This document shows positions 1 through 8,090 of a stretch of 48,225 nt of DNA, one piece after another. A model generated the notes under the pieces. That model saw nothing but the letters and a program-made list of their open reading frames with translations, did no database searches and was not told the DNA's origin. Numbering within the stretch: position 1 is the stretch's first letter; every line of letters begins with the position of its first letter. A program made the translations under genes and the position numbers. Source of the stretch: Nocardia sp. (GTDB lineage: Bacteria; Actinomycetota; Actinomycetes; Mycobacteriales; Mycobacteriaceae); the NCBI RefSeq assembly GCF_025465275.1, contig NZ_JAODNK010000035.1, positions 1-48,225 on the forward strand, read 5' to 3'.

Positions 1-1152
1 GACAAGCCCGACGAGTTCTTCTTCATGGAGATGAATACCCGTCTGCAGGTGGAACATCCGGTGACCGAGCTGGTCACCGGCGTGGATCTGGTGGAGTGCC
101 AGGTCCGCATCGCGGCCGGGCAGAAGCTGGCGGTCGGCCAGGACGACATCAAGCTCACCGGGCACGCCATCGAGGCCCGGGTGTACGCCGAGGACCCGGG
201 TCGCGGCTTCCTGCCGACCGGCGGCACCGTGCTGGCGCTGTCCGAGCCGGAAGGCAAAGGCGTGCGGGTCGATTCGGGCCTGCGCGCCGGAACCGTGGTC
301 GGCGCCGATTACGACCCGATGTTGTCCAAGGTCATCGCGCACGCCGCGGACCGCGATGCCGCCATTGCGAAACTCGATGCGGCGCTGCGGGATACCCAGA
401 TACTCGGCGTCCGCGCCAATATCGACTTCCTGCGCTTCCTGCTCGCCGATCCGGAGGTGCGCGCCGGACACCTCGATACCGGTCTGCTGGACCGCCGCGC
501 CGTCGACTTCCTCCCCGCGCCGGTCACCGATGCGCAGTTCGTCGCGGCGGCAACCGATCTCTGGCTGCGCCAGTGGCCGAGCACCCCGAACGATCCGTGG
601 GCGACACCGAGCGGCTGGCGGGTCGGTCAGCACGCGGCCACCGTATTCCGGCTGATCGGCGGCGACCGCACCGTGCACGTCTCCCTGTCCGGCAGCCCTG
701 AACAGGGCTCGGTCTGGCTGGACGACGGTGAAAAGGCTTCGCTCGCAGCCGAATCAGACGACGATGGCATCACCATCACCCTGTCCGGCCTCCGCAGCCG
801 TTACCGCGTCGCCACCGCCGACGGTCACCTGTGGGTCGCCGACGCCACCGGCGTCGCCCAGCTCCGCGAGGTCGCCGACACCGATATTCGCGGCGGCGGC
901 GAACATGTGGGTGATGCCGAAATCACCAGCCCCATGCCGGGTTCCGTCATCGCGGTGCCCGCACTCTCCGGCGCCGAGGTCGCCGCCGGTACCCCGATCG
1001 TGATCGTGGAGGCCATGAAAATGGAGCACACGCTCACCGCCCCCATCGCGGGTCGTGTCGAATTACTCGTCGAACCCGGTGCGCAGGTCAAGCTGGAGCA
1101 GCTGCTGGCCCGCATCGTTACCGCTGATTCCCAGGAGAGCAACGCGTCATGA
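1..1152 (+). CDS. accA1: Acyl-CoA carboxylase alpha subunit (biotin carboxylase + biotin carrier), 5' truncated
   Basis: The frame is open from base 1, so the N-terminal part of the protein lies outside the window. The visible 383 residues begin in the ATP-grasp catalytic region ([15 protein letters not shown], the Glu/Asn/Arg/Glu cluster of biotin carboxylases). They continue through the biotin carboxylase C-terminal domain and a linker domain, and end in a biotinyl carrier domain with the motif VEAMKME; the biotinylated lysine is encoded at 1018-1020. Proteins with this fused layout carboxylate short or branched acyl-CoAs together with a separate beta subunit. The next genes (acyl-CoA dehydrogenase, MaoC, CitE) reproduce the M. 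tuberculosis accA1-fadE19-Rv2499c-citE order, so the likely activity is 3-methylcrotonyl-CoA carboxylation in leucine breakdown; the substrate is inference. The stop overlaps the next start (ATGA), indicating translational coupling. Confidence 0.93.
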   Translation, partial: DKPDEFFFMEMNTRLQVEHPVTELVTGVDLVECQVRIAAGQKLAVGQDDIKLTGHAIEARVYAEDPGRGFLPTGGTVLALSEPEGKGVRVDSGLRAGTVVGADYDPMLSKVIAHAADRDAAIAKLDAALRDTQILGVRANIDFLRFLLADPEVRAGHLDTGLLDRRAVDFLPAPVTDAQFVAAATDLWLRQWPSTPNDPWATPSGWRVGQHAATVFRLIGGDRTVHVSLSGSPEQGSVWLDDGEKASLAAESDDDGITITLSGLRSRYRVATADGHLWVADATGVAQLREVADTDIRGGGEHVGDAEITSPMPGSVIAVPALSGAEVAAGTPIVIVEAMKMEHTLTAPIAGRVELLVEPGAQVKLEQLLARIVTADSQESNAS

Positions 1153-2309
1153 CCGATTTCCTGTCCACCGGCACCCTGCCGGACGAGTACCGCGAACTGG
1201 CGCTCACCGTCCGCGATTTCGCCAATCAGGTGGTGGCGCCCGTCGCCGCCAAGCACGATGCCGAGCACAGCTTCCCGTATGAAGTGGTCGCGGGCATGGC
1301 GGATATGGGCCTGTTCGGCCTGCCGTTCCCGGAGGAGTTCGGCGGCATGGGCGGCGATTACTTCGCGCTGTGCCTGGCTCTCGAGGAACTCGGCAAGATC
1401 GACCAGAGCGTGGCCATCACCCTGGAGGCCGGAGTCTCGCTGGGCGCCATGCCGATCTACCGCTTCGGCAATGACAAGCAGCAGCAGGAGTGGCTGCCGC
1501 TGCTCGCCAGCGGTCGCGCCCTGGGCGCCTTCGGCCTCACCGAATCGGGCGCGGGCAGCGATGCGGGCGGCACCCGCACCACCGCCGTGCAGGACGGCGA
1601 CAGCTGGATCATCAATGGCAGCAAGCAGTTCATCACCAACTCAGGCACCGATATCACCCGCCTGGTCACCGTCACCGCCGTCACCGGGCAGGCCGACGGC
1701 AAGAAGGAGATCTCGACCATCATCGTGCCCGCCGGCACCCCCGGTTTCGTGGCCGAGCCCGCGTACAACAAGGTCGGCTGGAATGCCTCGGACACCCATC
1801 CGCTGAGCTTCACCGATGTGCGGGTGCCGACCGAGAATCTGCTCGGCGAGCGTGGCCGCGGCTACGCCAACTTCCTGCGCATTCTCGACGAGGGCCGCAT
1901 TGCCATTGCCGCCCTCTCGGTCGGCGCGGCGCAGGGCTGCGTGGACGAGAGCGTCCGGTACGCCAAGGACCGCGAGGCCTTCGGCCGTCCCATCGGCAGC
2001 AATCAGGCCATTGCCTTCAAGATCGCTCGCATGGAGGCGCGCGCCTATATGGCCCGCACCGCCTACTACGACGCGGCCGCGCTCATGCTGTCCGGCAAGC
2101 CGTTCAAGAAGCAGGCCTCGATCGCCAAACTCGTCGCCAGCGAGGCCGCCATGGACAATGCTCGTGATGCCACCCAGATTTTCGGCGGTTATGGCTTCAT
2201 GAACGAATATGCTGTGGCGCGGCACTATCGTGACAGCAAGATCCTGGAGATCGGCGAGGGCACCACGGAGGTGCAGTTGATGCTTATCGGGCGGGAATTG
2301 GGCCTGTGA
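1149..2309 (+). CDS. Acyl-CoA dehydrogenase (branched/short-chain, FadE type)
   Basis: This 386-residue protein has full acyl-CoA dehydrogenase length. The N-terminal helical domain is followed by the FAD/substrate motif [15 protein letters not shown] (around residue 125), the middle beta-domain segment SFTDVRVP and the C-terminal helical domain ending in [18 protein letters not shown]. The Glu in IGEGT sits where medium- and short-chain dehydrogenases carry the catalytic base. Mammalian isovaleryl-CoA dehydrogenase lacks it there, so the exact substrate is not settled. The enzyme oxidises an acyl-CoA to the 2-enoyl-CoA, passing electrons from FAD to ETF. It overlaps accA1 by 4 bp (ATGA) and the next gene by 4 bp (GTGA), so it is part of one transcript. 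By synteny it corresponds to mycobacterial fadE19 in the leucine/branched-chain pathway. Confidence 0.95.
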   Translation: MTDFLSTGTLPDEYRELALTVRDFANQVVAPVAAKHDAEHSFPYEVVAGMADMGLFGLPFPEEFGGMGGDYFALCLALEELGKIDQSVAITLEAGVSLGAMPIYRFGNDKQQQEWLPLLASGRALGAFGLTESGAGSDAGGTRTTAVQDGDSWIINGSKQFITNSGTDITRLVTVTAVTGQADGKKEISTIIVPAGTPGFVAEPAYNKVGWNASDTHPLSFTDVRVPTENLLGERGRGYANFLRILDEGRIAIAALSVGAAQGCVDESVRYAKDREAFGRPIGSNQAIAFKIARMEARAYMARTAYYDAAALMLSGKPFKKQASIAKLVASEAAMDNARDATQIFGGYGFMNEYAVARHYRDSKILEIGEGTTEVQLMLIGRELGL

Positions 2310-2989
2310 CCACTGAGCCTTTGAATGCCGGGGCCGCTACCGGGGAGGTCCGGCGGGTCGTCCAGCGCGGCCTCTGGTTCGAGGAGTTCGAGACCGGGGT
2401 GGTGTACGAGCACCGGCCCGGCCGCACCATTACCGAAGCCGACAATGTGCTGTTCACGACGCTCACCATGAATACCCAGGCCATGCACCTGGATGCGGCG
2501 TTCGCGCAGACGCAGGCGCCGTTCCATCAGCGGCTGGTGAATTCCATGTTCACGCTCTCGACGCTGGTCGGCCTGTCGGTCGCACAGTTGACGCAGGGCA
2601 CCATCGTGGGCAATCTCGGCTTCTCCGAAATCGCCTTTCCCAAACCGGTTTTTCAGGGTGACACGCTGTATGCGGAGACTGTGATCACCGAGCTCCGGGA
2701 ATCCAAGAGCCGCTCGGGGGAGGGCATCGTGACGTTCGCGCACACCGGCCGCAATCAGCACGGGGAGGTGGTGGCGACCGCTGTCCGCAAGACCCTGGTG
2801 CGCAAGCGGCCCATCGACGGTTCGGCGAATGCAATCGACGGTTCGGCGAATGCAATCGACGGTTCGGCGAATGCAATCGACGGTTCGGCGAATCCGATCG
2901 ACGGTTCGGCGAATCCGATCGACGGTTCGGCGAATCCGATCGACGGCTCGCCGAATCCGATCGACGGCTCGCCGTCGGAGCAAGCATGA
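2306..2989 (+). CDS. MaoC-like (R)-specific enoyl-CoA hydratase/dehydratase with repetitive C-terminal tail
   Basis: This 227-residue protein starts at GTG 2306, overlapping the upstream stop. Residues 20-165 are a single hot-dog MaoC-type dehydratase domain: GLWFEEFETGVVYEHRPGRTITEADNV, then MNTQAMHLD, and GDTLYAETVI near the middle. Such proteins hydrate enoyl-CoAs. The position between fadE and citE matches Rv2499c of mycobacteria and suggests hydration of the unsaturated CoA made by the preceding enzymes. After the domain ends (around LVRKRP) there is no further fold, only about eight copies of the heptapeptide IDGSAN(A/P) or IDGSPNP and the terminal SEQA. This tail is encoded by a 21-bp tandem repeat and is probably disordered. 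The stop overlaps the citE start (ATGA). Confidence 0.92.
   Translation: MTTEPLNAGAATGEVRRVVQRGLWFEEFETGVVYEHRPGRTITEADNVLFTTLTMNTQAMHLDAAFAQTQAPFHQRLVNSMFTLSTLVGLSVAQLTQGTIVGNLGFSEIAFPKPVFQGDTLYAETVITELRESKSRSGEGIVTFAHTGRNQHGEVVATAVRKTLVRKRPIDGSANAIDGSANAIDGSANAIDGSANPIDGSANPIDGSANPIDGSPNPIDGSPSEQA
2813..2974 (+). repeat. 21-bp in-frame tandem repeat (minisatellite) in the MaoC gene
   Basis: Units begin at 2813, 2834, 2855, 2876, 2897, 2918, 2939 and 2960; the eighth is partial (15 bp). Each full unit is 21 bp and encodes IDGSANA, IDGSANP or IDGSPNP. The first three units are identical, the next group differs only at the last codons, and the last two change TTCGGC to CTCGCC. The frame is preserved, so changes in copy number would only change tail length. 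Confidence 0.97.
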
Positions 2990-3819
2990 GCTGGGATATG
3001 CCTGGGCCGGCGTGGCTGTTCTGTCCCGCCGATCGCCCAGAACGCTTCGAAAAGGCAGCTGCCGCCGCCGATGTGGTGATCATCGATCTGGAAGACGGTG
3101 TGGCGGAGGCGGATAAGGCCGCCGCCCGCGAAGCGCTCATCGCCAACCCGCAGGACCCGGAACGCACCGTGATCCGGGTGAACGCGGCGGGCACCGTGGA
3201 GCACATGCTCGATCTGGACGCCCTGCTGCGCACCGAGTACCGGCGGCTCATGCTGCCGAAATGTGAATCGGCCGAGCAGATTACGCGGCTGGTCGATTAC
3301 GAGGTGATTGCGCTCATCGAATCACCGCTCGGCGCCATGGCGGTCGGCCGGGCGGTCATGGTGCGCAATGCCATCGGCGTCATGTGGGGCGCGGAGGATC
3401 TGGTGGCGGCGCTCGGCGGCAATTCGAGCCGGCACGCCGACGGCGGCTATCGCGATGTGGCGCTGCATGTGCGGTCGCAATCGCTGCTGGCCGCCAAGGC
3501 ATACGGCAAGTTCGCGCTCGATTCGGTATTCCTGAATATCGCCGATCTCGAAGGCCTGGCGGAAGAATCGCTCGATGCGGTCTCCGTCGGCTTCGATGCC
3601 AAGGTGGCGATCCATCCGAGTCAGGTGCCGGTGATCCGGCGGGCCTACGCTCCGGTGGCCAAGGAAGTCGACTGGGCGCAAAGACTTTTGGCGGAGGTGC
3701 CGAACCATCGGGGTGTCTTCACCTTCGAGGGCCGAATGGTGGATATGCCGGTCATCCGGCATGCCGAGCGGATCATCGCGCGTGCGCAGGTTGCGGACAG
3801 CGCGGGATTCGCGTCGTAG
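2986..3819 (+). CDS. citE: CitE-like HpcH/HpaI family CoA-ester lyase
   Basis: This 277-residue protein is a TIM-barrel lyase. The signature WLFCPADRPERFEKA is followed by DVVIIDLEDGV (acidic metal/substrate residues), VIALIESPLGAM, the metal-binding GAEDLVAALGG and a C-terminal DAKVAIHPSQVPVI. The family cleaves 3-hydroxyacyl-CoA esters of the citramalyl-CoA or HMG-CoA type using Mg2+. The mycobacterial gene at the same position (Rv2498c) has been described as a stereospecific HMG-CoA lyase in leucine degradation, which would yield acetyl-CoA and acetoacetate. That matches the acetoacetyl-CoA synthetase immediately downstream. It starts at ATG 2986, overlapping the MaoC stop by 4 bp. There is no citrate lyase alpha or gamma subunit nearby, so a citrate lyase complex is unlikely. 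Confidence 0.92.
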   Translation: MSWDMPGPAWLFCPADRPERFEKAAAAADVVIIDLEDGVAEADKAAAREALIANPQDPERTVIRVNAAGTVEHMLDLDALLRTEYRRLMLPKCESAEQITRLVDYEVIALIESPLGAMAVGRAVMVRNAIGVMWGAEDLVAALGGNSSRHADGGYRDVALHVRSQSLLAAKAYGKFALDSVFLNIADLEGLAEESLDAVSVGFDAKVAIHPSQVPVIRRAYAPVAKEVDWAQRLLAEVPNHRGVFTFEGRMVDMPVIRHAERIIARAQVADSAGFAS

Positions 3820-3830
3820 GAGGTAGTGCG

Positions 3831-5768
3831 GTGGAACCACAGTGGGTGCCGGCCGAGGCGGATATCGCCGAAGCGCGGATCACCGATTTCGCGGAGTTCG
3901 TGGCCAAGCGCACGGGGGAGTCCATATCGGACTACCAGTCGCTCTGGCAGTGGTCCGTGGACAATCTGGCGAGCTTCTGGGGAGCGGTCTGGGACTACTT
4001 CGAGCTGGGTGAGCGGTCCGGTGAGGTGCTCTACTCGACCGAGATGCCCGGTACGAAATGGTTCCCGGCCGTGCAGCTGAACTATGTGGACCAGATCGCC
4101 CGCCAGGCCCGCACCGACCGGCCCGCCATTCTCGGCGTTGACGAGGACGGCAGCATCGACGAGCTCTCCTGGGCCGAACTCATCGGCACCACTGCGGCTT
4201 TCGCCGGCGCCCTGCGCGGGCTGGGCGTCGGCCCCGGTGATCGGGTCGCCGGATATCTCCCGAACATTCCGCAGACCGTGATCGCCTTCCTGGCCACCGC
4301 CAGTCTCGGCGCCGTCTGGAGTGCCTGCGGTCAGGACTATTCCGCGCAGGCCGCTCTCGATCGCCTCGGTCAGCTGGAGCCGAAGGTGCTGGTCACCGCC
4401 GACGGCTACCGTTTCGGCGGCAAGGTGCACGATAAGGCCGCCGATATCGAGTCGCTGCGCGCCGGACTGCCGAGTTTGATTGCCACCGTGCTGGTTTCAC
4501 GTCTGGGCAACGCGGTTCCGGATGTCATCGCCTGGGACAGCCTGCAAATCGATGAGCACCTCACCAGAATCGACACCGTCCCCGTCGATTTCGACCATCC
4601 GCTCTGGGTGCTGTACTCCTCCGGCACCACCGGCAAGCCCAAGGGCATTGTGCACGGGCACGGGGGAGTGCTCCTCGAACACCTGAAATCCGTTGGCCTG
4701 CAATCCGATATCGGACCGGACGACACCTTCCTCTGGTACACCAGCCCCAGCTGGATGATGTGGAACTTCCAGGTCGCCGGCCTGCTGACCGGCGCGACCA
4801 TCGTCACCTACGACGGCAGCCCGTCCGCGCCGACTCCGGATGCGCTGTGGGCCATTGCCGCTCGTGTCGGAGCCACGGTGGTCGGCACCAGCCCCGGCTA
4901 TGTGCTCGGCTGCGCCAAGGCCGGTGTGGTGCCCCGCCGCGACCATGATCTGTCGGCACTGCGACTGATCGTCATTACCGGCTCGTCGCTGCCGCCGTCC
5001 TCCTCACTCTGGTTGCGCGACAATGTAGGTGAGCGCATTCCGGTCGCCTCCATCAGCGGCGGCACGGACGTGGTCTCGGCCTTCATCGGTGGTGTCCGCA
5101 CGGTCCCCGTCTGGCCCGGCGAGCTCTCCGCCCCCTACCTCGGCGTGGCGCTGGACGCCTGGGACGAGACCGGCCATCCCGTGCGCGGCGAGGTGGGCGA
5201 ACTGGTCATCACCAAACCCATGCCCTCCATGCCCGTCAGCTTCTGGAACGATCCGGACGGATCTCGTTACCACGACGCCTATTTCGATATGTTCCCCGGC
5301 GTTTGGCGGCACGGTGACTGGATCACCATCAACGACCACGGCAGCATCACCGTGCACGGCCGCTCCGATTCCACACTGAACCGGCACGGCATCCGCATGG
5401 GCAGCGCCGATATCTACCAGGCGGTGGAAGCCCTCCCCGAAGTCGCCGAGGCCCTGGTACTCGGCATCGAACTTCCGGAGGGCCGCTACTGGATGCCGCT
5501 CTTCGTCGTGCCCGCGCCCGGTGTGCAGCTCACCGACGACGTGAAGCAGCGCATCAACAACGCCATCCGCACCGAGGTCTCACCCCGTCACGTCCCCGAC
5601 GAAATCATCTCCGCCCCAGGTATTCCGCACACCCGAACGGGCAAGAAACTCGAGGTCCCGCTGAAGAAGCTCTTCCAGGGCGCGGACCTGTCCCGAGTAG
5701 TGGCACCCACCGCAGTGGACGACCCCTCGCTACTGGACTGGTACGCGCAGCACCGGCCACCGAGCTGA
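3831..5768 (+). CDS. Acetoacetyl-CoA synthetase
   Basis: I place the start at GTG 3831, preceded by a strong ribosome site (AGGAGGT at 3818-3824) just after the citE stop. This gives 645 residues, the usual family length. The frame is open further upstream, but that part overlaps citE. An acetyl-CoA-synthetase-type N-terminal segment (around SDYQSLWQWSVDN) precedes the adenylation core: phosphate loop LYSSGTTGKPKGIVHGHGG, then HGDWITINDHGSITVHGRSDSTL, and the C-terminal lysine motif HTRTGKKLEVPLKK. The WVPAEADIAEARITDF opening and the WMMWNFQVAGLLTG region are typical of acetoacetate-CoA ligases rather than acetate ligases. It would activate the acetoacetate released by the CitE-type lyase, completing leucine catabolism without a succinyl-CoA transferase. 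It converges with the next gene, leaving a 1-bp gap. Confidence 0.93.
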   Translation: MEPQWVPAEADIAEARITDFAEFVAKRTGESISDYQSLWQWSVDNLASFWGAVWDYFELGERSGEVLYSTEMPGTKWFPAVQLNYVDQIARQARTDRPAILGVDEDGSIDELSWAELIGTTAAFAGALRGLGVGPGDRVAGYLPNIPQTVIAFLATASLGAVWSACGQDYSAQAALDRLGQLEPKVLVTADGYRFGGKVHDKAADIESLRAGLPSLIATVLVSRLGNAVPDVIAWDSLQIDEHLTRIDTVPVDFDHPLWVLYSSGTTGKPKGIVHGHGGVLLEHLKSVGLQSDIGPDDTFLWYTSPSWMMWNFQVAGLLTGATIVTYDGSPSAPTPDALWAIAARVGATVVGTSPGYVLGCAKAGVVPRRDHDLSALRLIVITGSSLPPSSSLWLRDNVGERIPVASISGGTDVVSAFIGGVRTVPVWPGELSAPYLGVALDAWDETGHPVRGEVGELVITKPMPSMPVSFWNDPDGSRYHDAYFDMFPGVWRHGDWITINDHGSITVHGRSDSTLNRHGIRMGSADIYQAVEALPEVAEALVLGIELPEGRYWMPLFVVPAPGVQLTDDVKQRINNAIRTEVSPRHVPDEIISAPGIPHTRTGKKLEVPLKKLFQGADLSRVVAPTAVDDPSLLDWYAQHRPPS

Positions 5769-5769
5769 C

Positions 5770-6195
5770 TCAATGGCCACCCGGTAGCCGGCGGCGTCCG
5801 GTGCACACCTCGGACGCCAAATCCTCATAGCCGACCGCCAATTCGGCGAGGCTTTCCCATGCGACGGTCAATTCCCGACCGGACGCATGGGCGAGCGCCG
5901 CATAAGCATGCGCGGTCAACTGCGCCAGCCGATCGATAACGGCGCCGAGTGTCTCGGTATGCACCCGCGCCGCCCCGTGTGACGGTGGTAGTCGCGAGGT
6001 GACCCAACAATCAATAGTGTGCACCAAATCGTTTCGCAGACTATCGAGTTCGGCACAAACCTCCGGCGCCGCAGCCATCCGCCGCCCATGTAGCTCGGTC
6101 AACTCATGTGCCGCACTAAGTACCGGATGCCCCGGAAAGCTTGTCCCCCGACAAGCCAGCAAAACCTGCTTCTTACTCGGAAGCGCTTCCCGCAT
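5770..6195 (-). CDS. DUF4254 domain protein
   Basis: This 141-residue protein starts at the ATG whose complement is at 6193-6195, chosen because GAGGAG lies about 7 nt upstream; a longer frame to 6276 exists but lacks such a site. The sequence MREALPSKKQVLLACRG, a central HELTELHGRRMAA, LRNDLVHTIDCWV, HTETLGAVIDRLAQLTAHAYAAL and a C-terminal LAVGYEDLASEV is the pattern of the small alpha-helical DUF4254 family common in Nocardia. No catalytic motif, signal peptide or membrane segment is visible. The function is not known to me. It is convergent with the acetoacetyl-CoA synthetase gene and may be transcribed on its own from the AT-richer region around 6200-6300. Confidence 0.8.
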   Translation of the reverse strand: MREALPSKKQVLLACRGTSFPGHPVLSAAHELTELHGRRMAAAPEVCAELDSLRNDLVHTIDCWVTSRLPPSHGAARVHTETLGAVIDRLAQLTAHAYAALAHASGRELTVAWESLAELAVGYEDLASEVCTGRRRLPGGH

Positions 6196-6341
6196 AACAT
6201 CGCTCCTCACCGCTATTGCGATTTCAGAGCACCCTATTCCCCTCAAATGACGAGAACGTAACCACAACTCCAACATGCGATTTCATCGCCAGTGAACCAG
6301 CGACCCCCACTCGCACAAATGTCGCCGCCATTTCGTGGCGA
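6196..6341. other. Intergenic region, probable promoter of the DUF4254 gene
   Basis: This 146-bp gap is clearly less GC-rich than its surroundings (for example CAAATGACGAGAACGTAACCA at 6244-6264). It lies upstream of the minus-strand DUF4254 gene and downstream of the minus-strand DUF559 gene. I see no gene in it and no strong terminator hairpin. Confidence 0.45.
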
Positions 6342-7220
6342 TCACTCGTCCAGCGTGGCTCCCTGGGCGTGCAGGGCTGCTCGGACACGGTCGGTGACGA
6401 GGTAGGGGCGGCAGTAGAGCAGGGTGGCGCTTACTCGGACCACGCGCCAGCCAAGGGATTCCAGTGCCGCCAGACGGTCGATGTCCTTGGCGCGTTGTGC
6501 AGGATCGGTCCAGTGCTGGGCACCGTCGTATTCGACCGCGACTCGCCAGTCGGCCCAACCCGTATCGACGCGTGCTACGAACTGTCCAGTACGGTCGCGC
6601 ACCACCAACTGTGTAGTGGGGGAGGGCAATCCGTTGTCTATGAGCAGTAGCCGGGTGAGCGACTCGGGCGGTGACTCCGCGCCGCTGTCCACCAGCGGAA
6701 TGATCTCCGTGAGCCGCCGTACGCCACGCAGTCTCGGATGATGCCGGGCGACGTCGGCAATATCGCGCGGTGGGATGTTTGTTGCCGCACAGAGTGCGTC
6801 CAGAATCGGTACCGCTCGGTCTCTCTCGAGTCGCCGGCCGATATCGAATGCCGTGCGCGCTGGAGTTGTCACCCGGAACCCGTCCACCTCACAGCATTCG
6901 CTCGGTTCTATGGACGCCTGAATTTGGTGAATCCCAAAGGGTGCTTTGCAATTGCCCTCCCGCGCCAGTTCCGCCGGCGTATCTCCGTCCAGCCAGCGAG
7001 TCCCGTGCATTGCCGCGGCGGACAGCCCCACCAGCACGCCGTCGCCCTTCGCCCAATGCGATGCCGCGCGGGCTCTCCCGCCGGCGTCGAGGGCGCATCC
7101 CTTTCGCAGATACACATCGGGAAACACCCGCACGAAGTCGTGCCGCAACTCCCACCACGAAACGACCCCCGCCGCCAACGCCCACGACCCAGGAAATGGC
7201 CCCTCCTCCAACACCCCCAT
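6342..7220 (-). CDS. DUF559 / endonuclease-fold domain protein
   Basis: This protein is up to 292 residues long. The C-terminal third carries the DUF559 signature: RVDTGWADWRVAVEYDGAQHWTDPAQRAKDIDRLAALESLGWRVVRV, with D...E-x-D and downstream Gln/Asp residues arranged as in PD-(D/E)XK (Vsr-like) folds. The N-terminal half resembles the AbiEi-like or transcriptional-regulator-like segment (SAAAMHG, TTPARTAFDIGRRL) found with DUF559 in many actinobacteria. Actinobacterial genomes carry many paralogues, generally of unknown role; nuclease activity is inferred from the fold only. No partner antitoxin or methylase gene is adjacent. The start is uncertain, as several in-frame starts are possible near 7220. 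Confidence 0.85.
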   Translation of the reverse strand: MGVLEEGPFPGSWALAAGVVSWWELRHDFVRVFPDVYLRKGCALDAGGRARAASHWAKGDGVLVGLSAAAMHGTRWLDGDTPAELAREGNCKAPFGIHQIQASIEPSECCEVDGFRVTTPARTAFDIGRRLERDRAVPILDALCAATNIPPRDIADVARHHPRLRGVRRLTEIIPLVDSGAESPPESLTRLLLIDNGLPSPTTQLVVRDRTGQFVARVDTGWADWRVAVEYDGAQHWTDPAQRAKDIDRLAALESLGWRVVRVSATLLYCRPYLVTDRVRAALHAQGATLDE

Positions 7221-7285
7221 CCCTCAACTAGTACGCCACGGCGCCCATGGAATCATCCGCCACAGCGCCCCCTGTGGATAACTTC

Positions 7286-7346
7286 GTCGACCAGGAACTG
7301 GTGGCGGGACACACTCGTGTTTTGCCGCCATCAGTTCCTGATGATC
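7286..7346 (-). repeat. 61-bp inverted repeat, left copy (IR-L)
   Basis: Read on the minus strand this 61-bp segment matches 11597-11657 at 53 of 61 positions by my alignment, so the two copies are in inverted orientation. Each copy is itself an imperfect palindrome with arms CAGGAACTG and CAGTTCCTG around a loop containing GGCGGCAAAAC and CGAGTGTGT. It lies just after the end of the minus-strand XRE-cupin gene, so it could also act as a hairpin terminator, though no T-run follows. Confidence 0.9.
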
Positions 7347-7351
7347 TTGGA

Positions 7352-7948
7352 CTAACTGGGTTGGGCGATGACCAGGAGGACGTGGGCGGGTTCGTTGTCG
7401 ACGAGGTGCCAGCGGTCGCGCATGGTGGAGGGGAAGTTTACGAAGTCTCGGGGGCCCAGGCGGATTTTGCCCGCACCGACTAGTTCGACGTCGAGGTGTC
7501 CTGCGACCACGTAGACGCCGGTGACTCCGGTGGACTCGAACCAGCCGCCGATGAATTGGCCTGGCTCCACCAGGTATTCGATGACCTCGAGCGGGCTGTT
7601 GGGGCGCATGTGGAGAGCGCGGCCCACCGCCGCGTCGGCGCGGTCGGCCACCGGGAGGCGCAGGCCCTCGTCGGCGCGGACCACGGTGACGCGGTCGGTG
7701 GCGGGGGAAGGCAGGAGATCGCCGGGGGTGACGTCGAGGGCGGAGGCCAGGCGATAGGTGGTGATCATCGAGGGTGCGCTGACGCCGCGCTCGATCTGAC
7801 TGAGGAAGGGCTGGCTGATGCCCGCACGCTTGGCGAGTTCGCGCATCGACAGTCCAGACTTCTCACGCAGGTCGCGGACCACGCCGCCGACCAGCTTCGC
7901 CAGGCTCGGCTCGTCCGGTTCGACGGATGCCTCCGGTATCTCGTTCAC
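7352..7948 (-). CDS. XRE-family transcriptional regulator with C-terminal cupin
   Basis: This 198-residue protein starts at GTG (complement 7946-7948). Residues about 20-75 form a helix-turn-helix (LREKSGLSMRELAKRAGISQPFLSQIERG, then APSMITTYRLASALDVTPGDLL). Residues about 115-195 form a small cupin barrel (PLEVIEYLVEPGQFIGGW, GVYVVAGHLDVELVG, GPRDFVNFPSTMRDRWHLVDN). Such proteins are usually local repressors whose cupin senses a small metabolite. It is transcribed divergently from the NCS1 permease operon, across a 142-bp gap holding an inverted repeat (8024-8042). It is therefore the likely regulator of that operon; this is inference from position. Confidence 0.93.
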   Translation of the reverse strand: MNEIPEASVEPDEPSLAKLVGGVVRDLREKSGLSMRELAKRAGISQPFLSQIERGVSAPSMITTYRLASALDVTPGDLLPSPATDRVTVVRADEGLRLPVADRADAAVGRALHMRPNSPLEVIEYLVEPGQFIGGWFESTGVTGVYVVAGHLDVELVGAGKIRLGPRDFVNFPSTMRDRWHLVDNEPAHVLLVIAQPS

Positions 7949-8023
7949 ACAGGCCAGTGTGCCCGATCGCGAGCTGCGGCGGGCGCGCGGGCGTTTACAT
8001 GTTCGTGACGCGGGTGAACGTTA

Positions 8024-8042
8024 TGGCCACACAAATAGGCCA
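8024..8042. promoter_or_regulatory. Candidate operator: TGGCC-N9-GGCCA inverted repeat
   Basis: TGGCC at 8024-8028 and GGCCA at 8038-8042 form a perfect 5-bp inverted repeat with a 9-bp AT-rich spacer (ACACAAATA). It sits in the divergent gap between the XRE-cupin gene and the permease, about 50 bp before the permease start, a suitable place for the XRE protein to bind. The assignment is positional only. Confidence 0.4.
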
Positions 8043-8090
8043 ATCTGACTGCTGTCACTTATCACCCCTGCTTTACTCGGAGCGTGCCCG

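Noticed and set aside
2813..2974. CRISPR array
   Set aside because: Units are contiguous with no spacers, encode an in-frame peptide repeat, and no cas genes are present.
3384..3830. N-terminal extension of the acetoacetyl-CoA synthetase frame
   Set aside because: It overlaps citE in another frame and reads as Arg/Gly-rich shadow sequence. The AGGAGGT-GTG at 3831 gives normal family length.
6216..6650. Plus-strand frames across the DUF559 gene
   Set aside because: They have shadow composition without domain similarity, whereas the minus strand carries a recognisable DUF559 domain.
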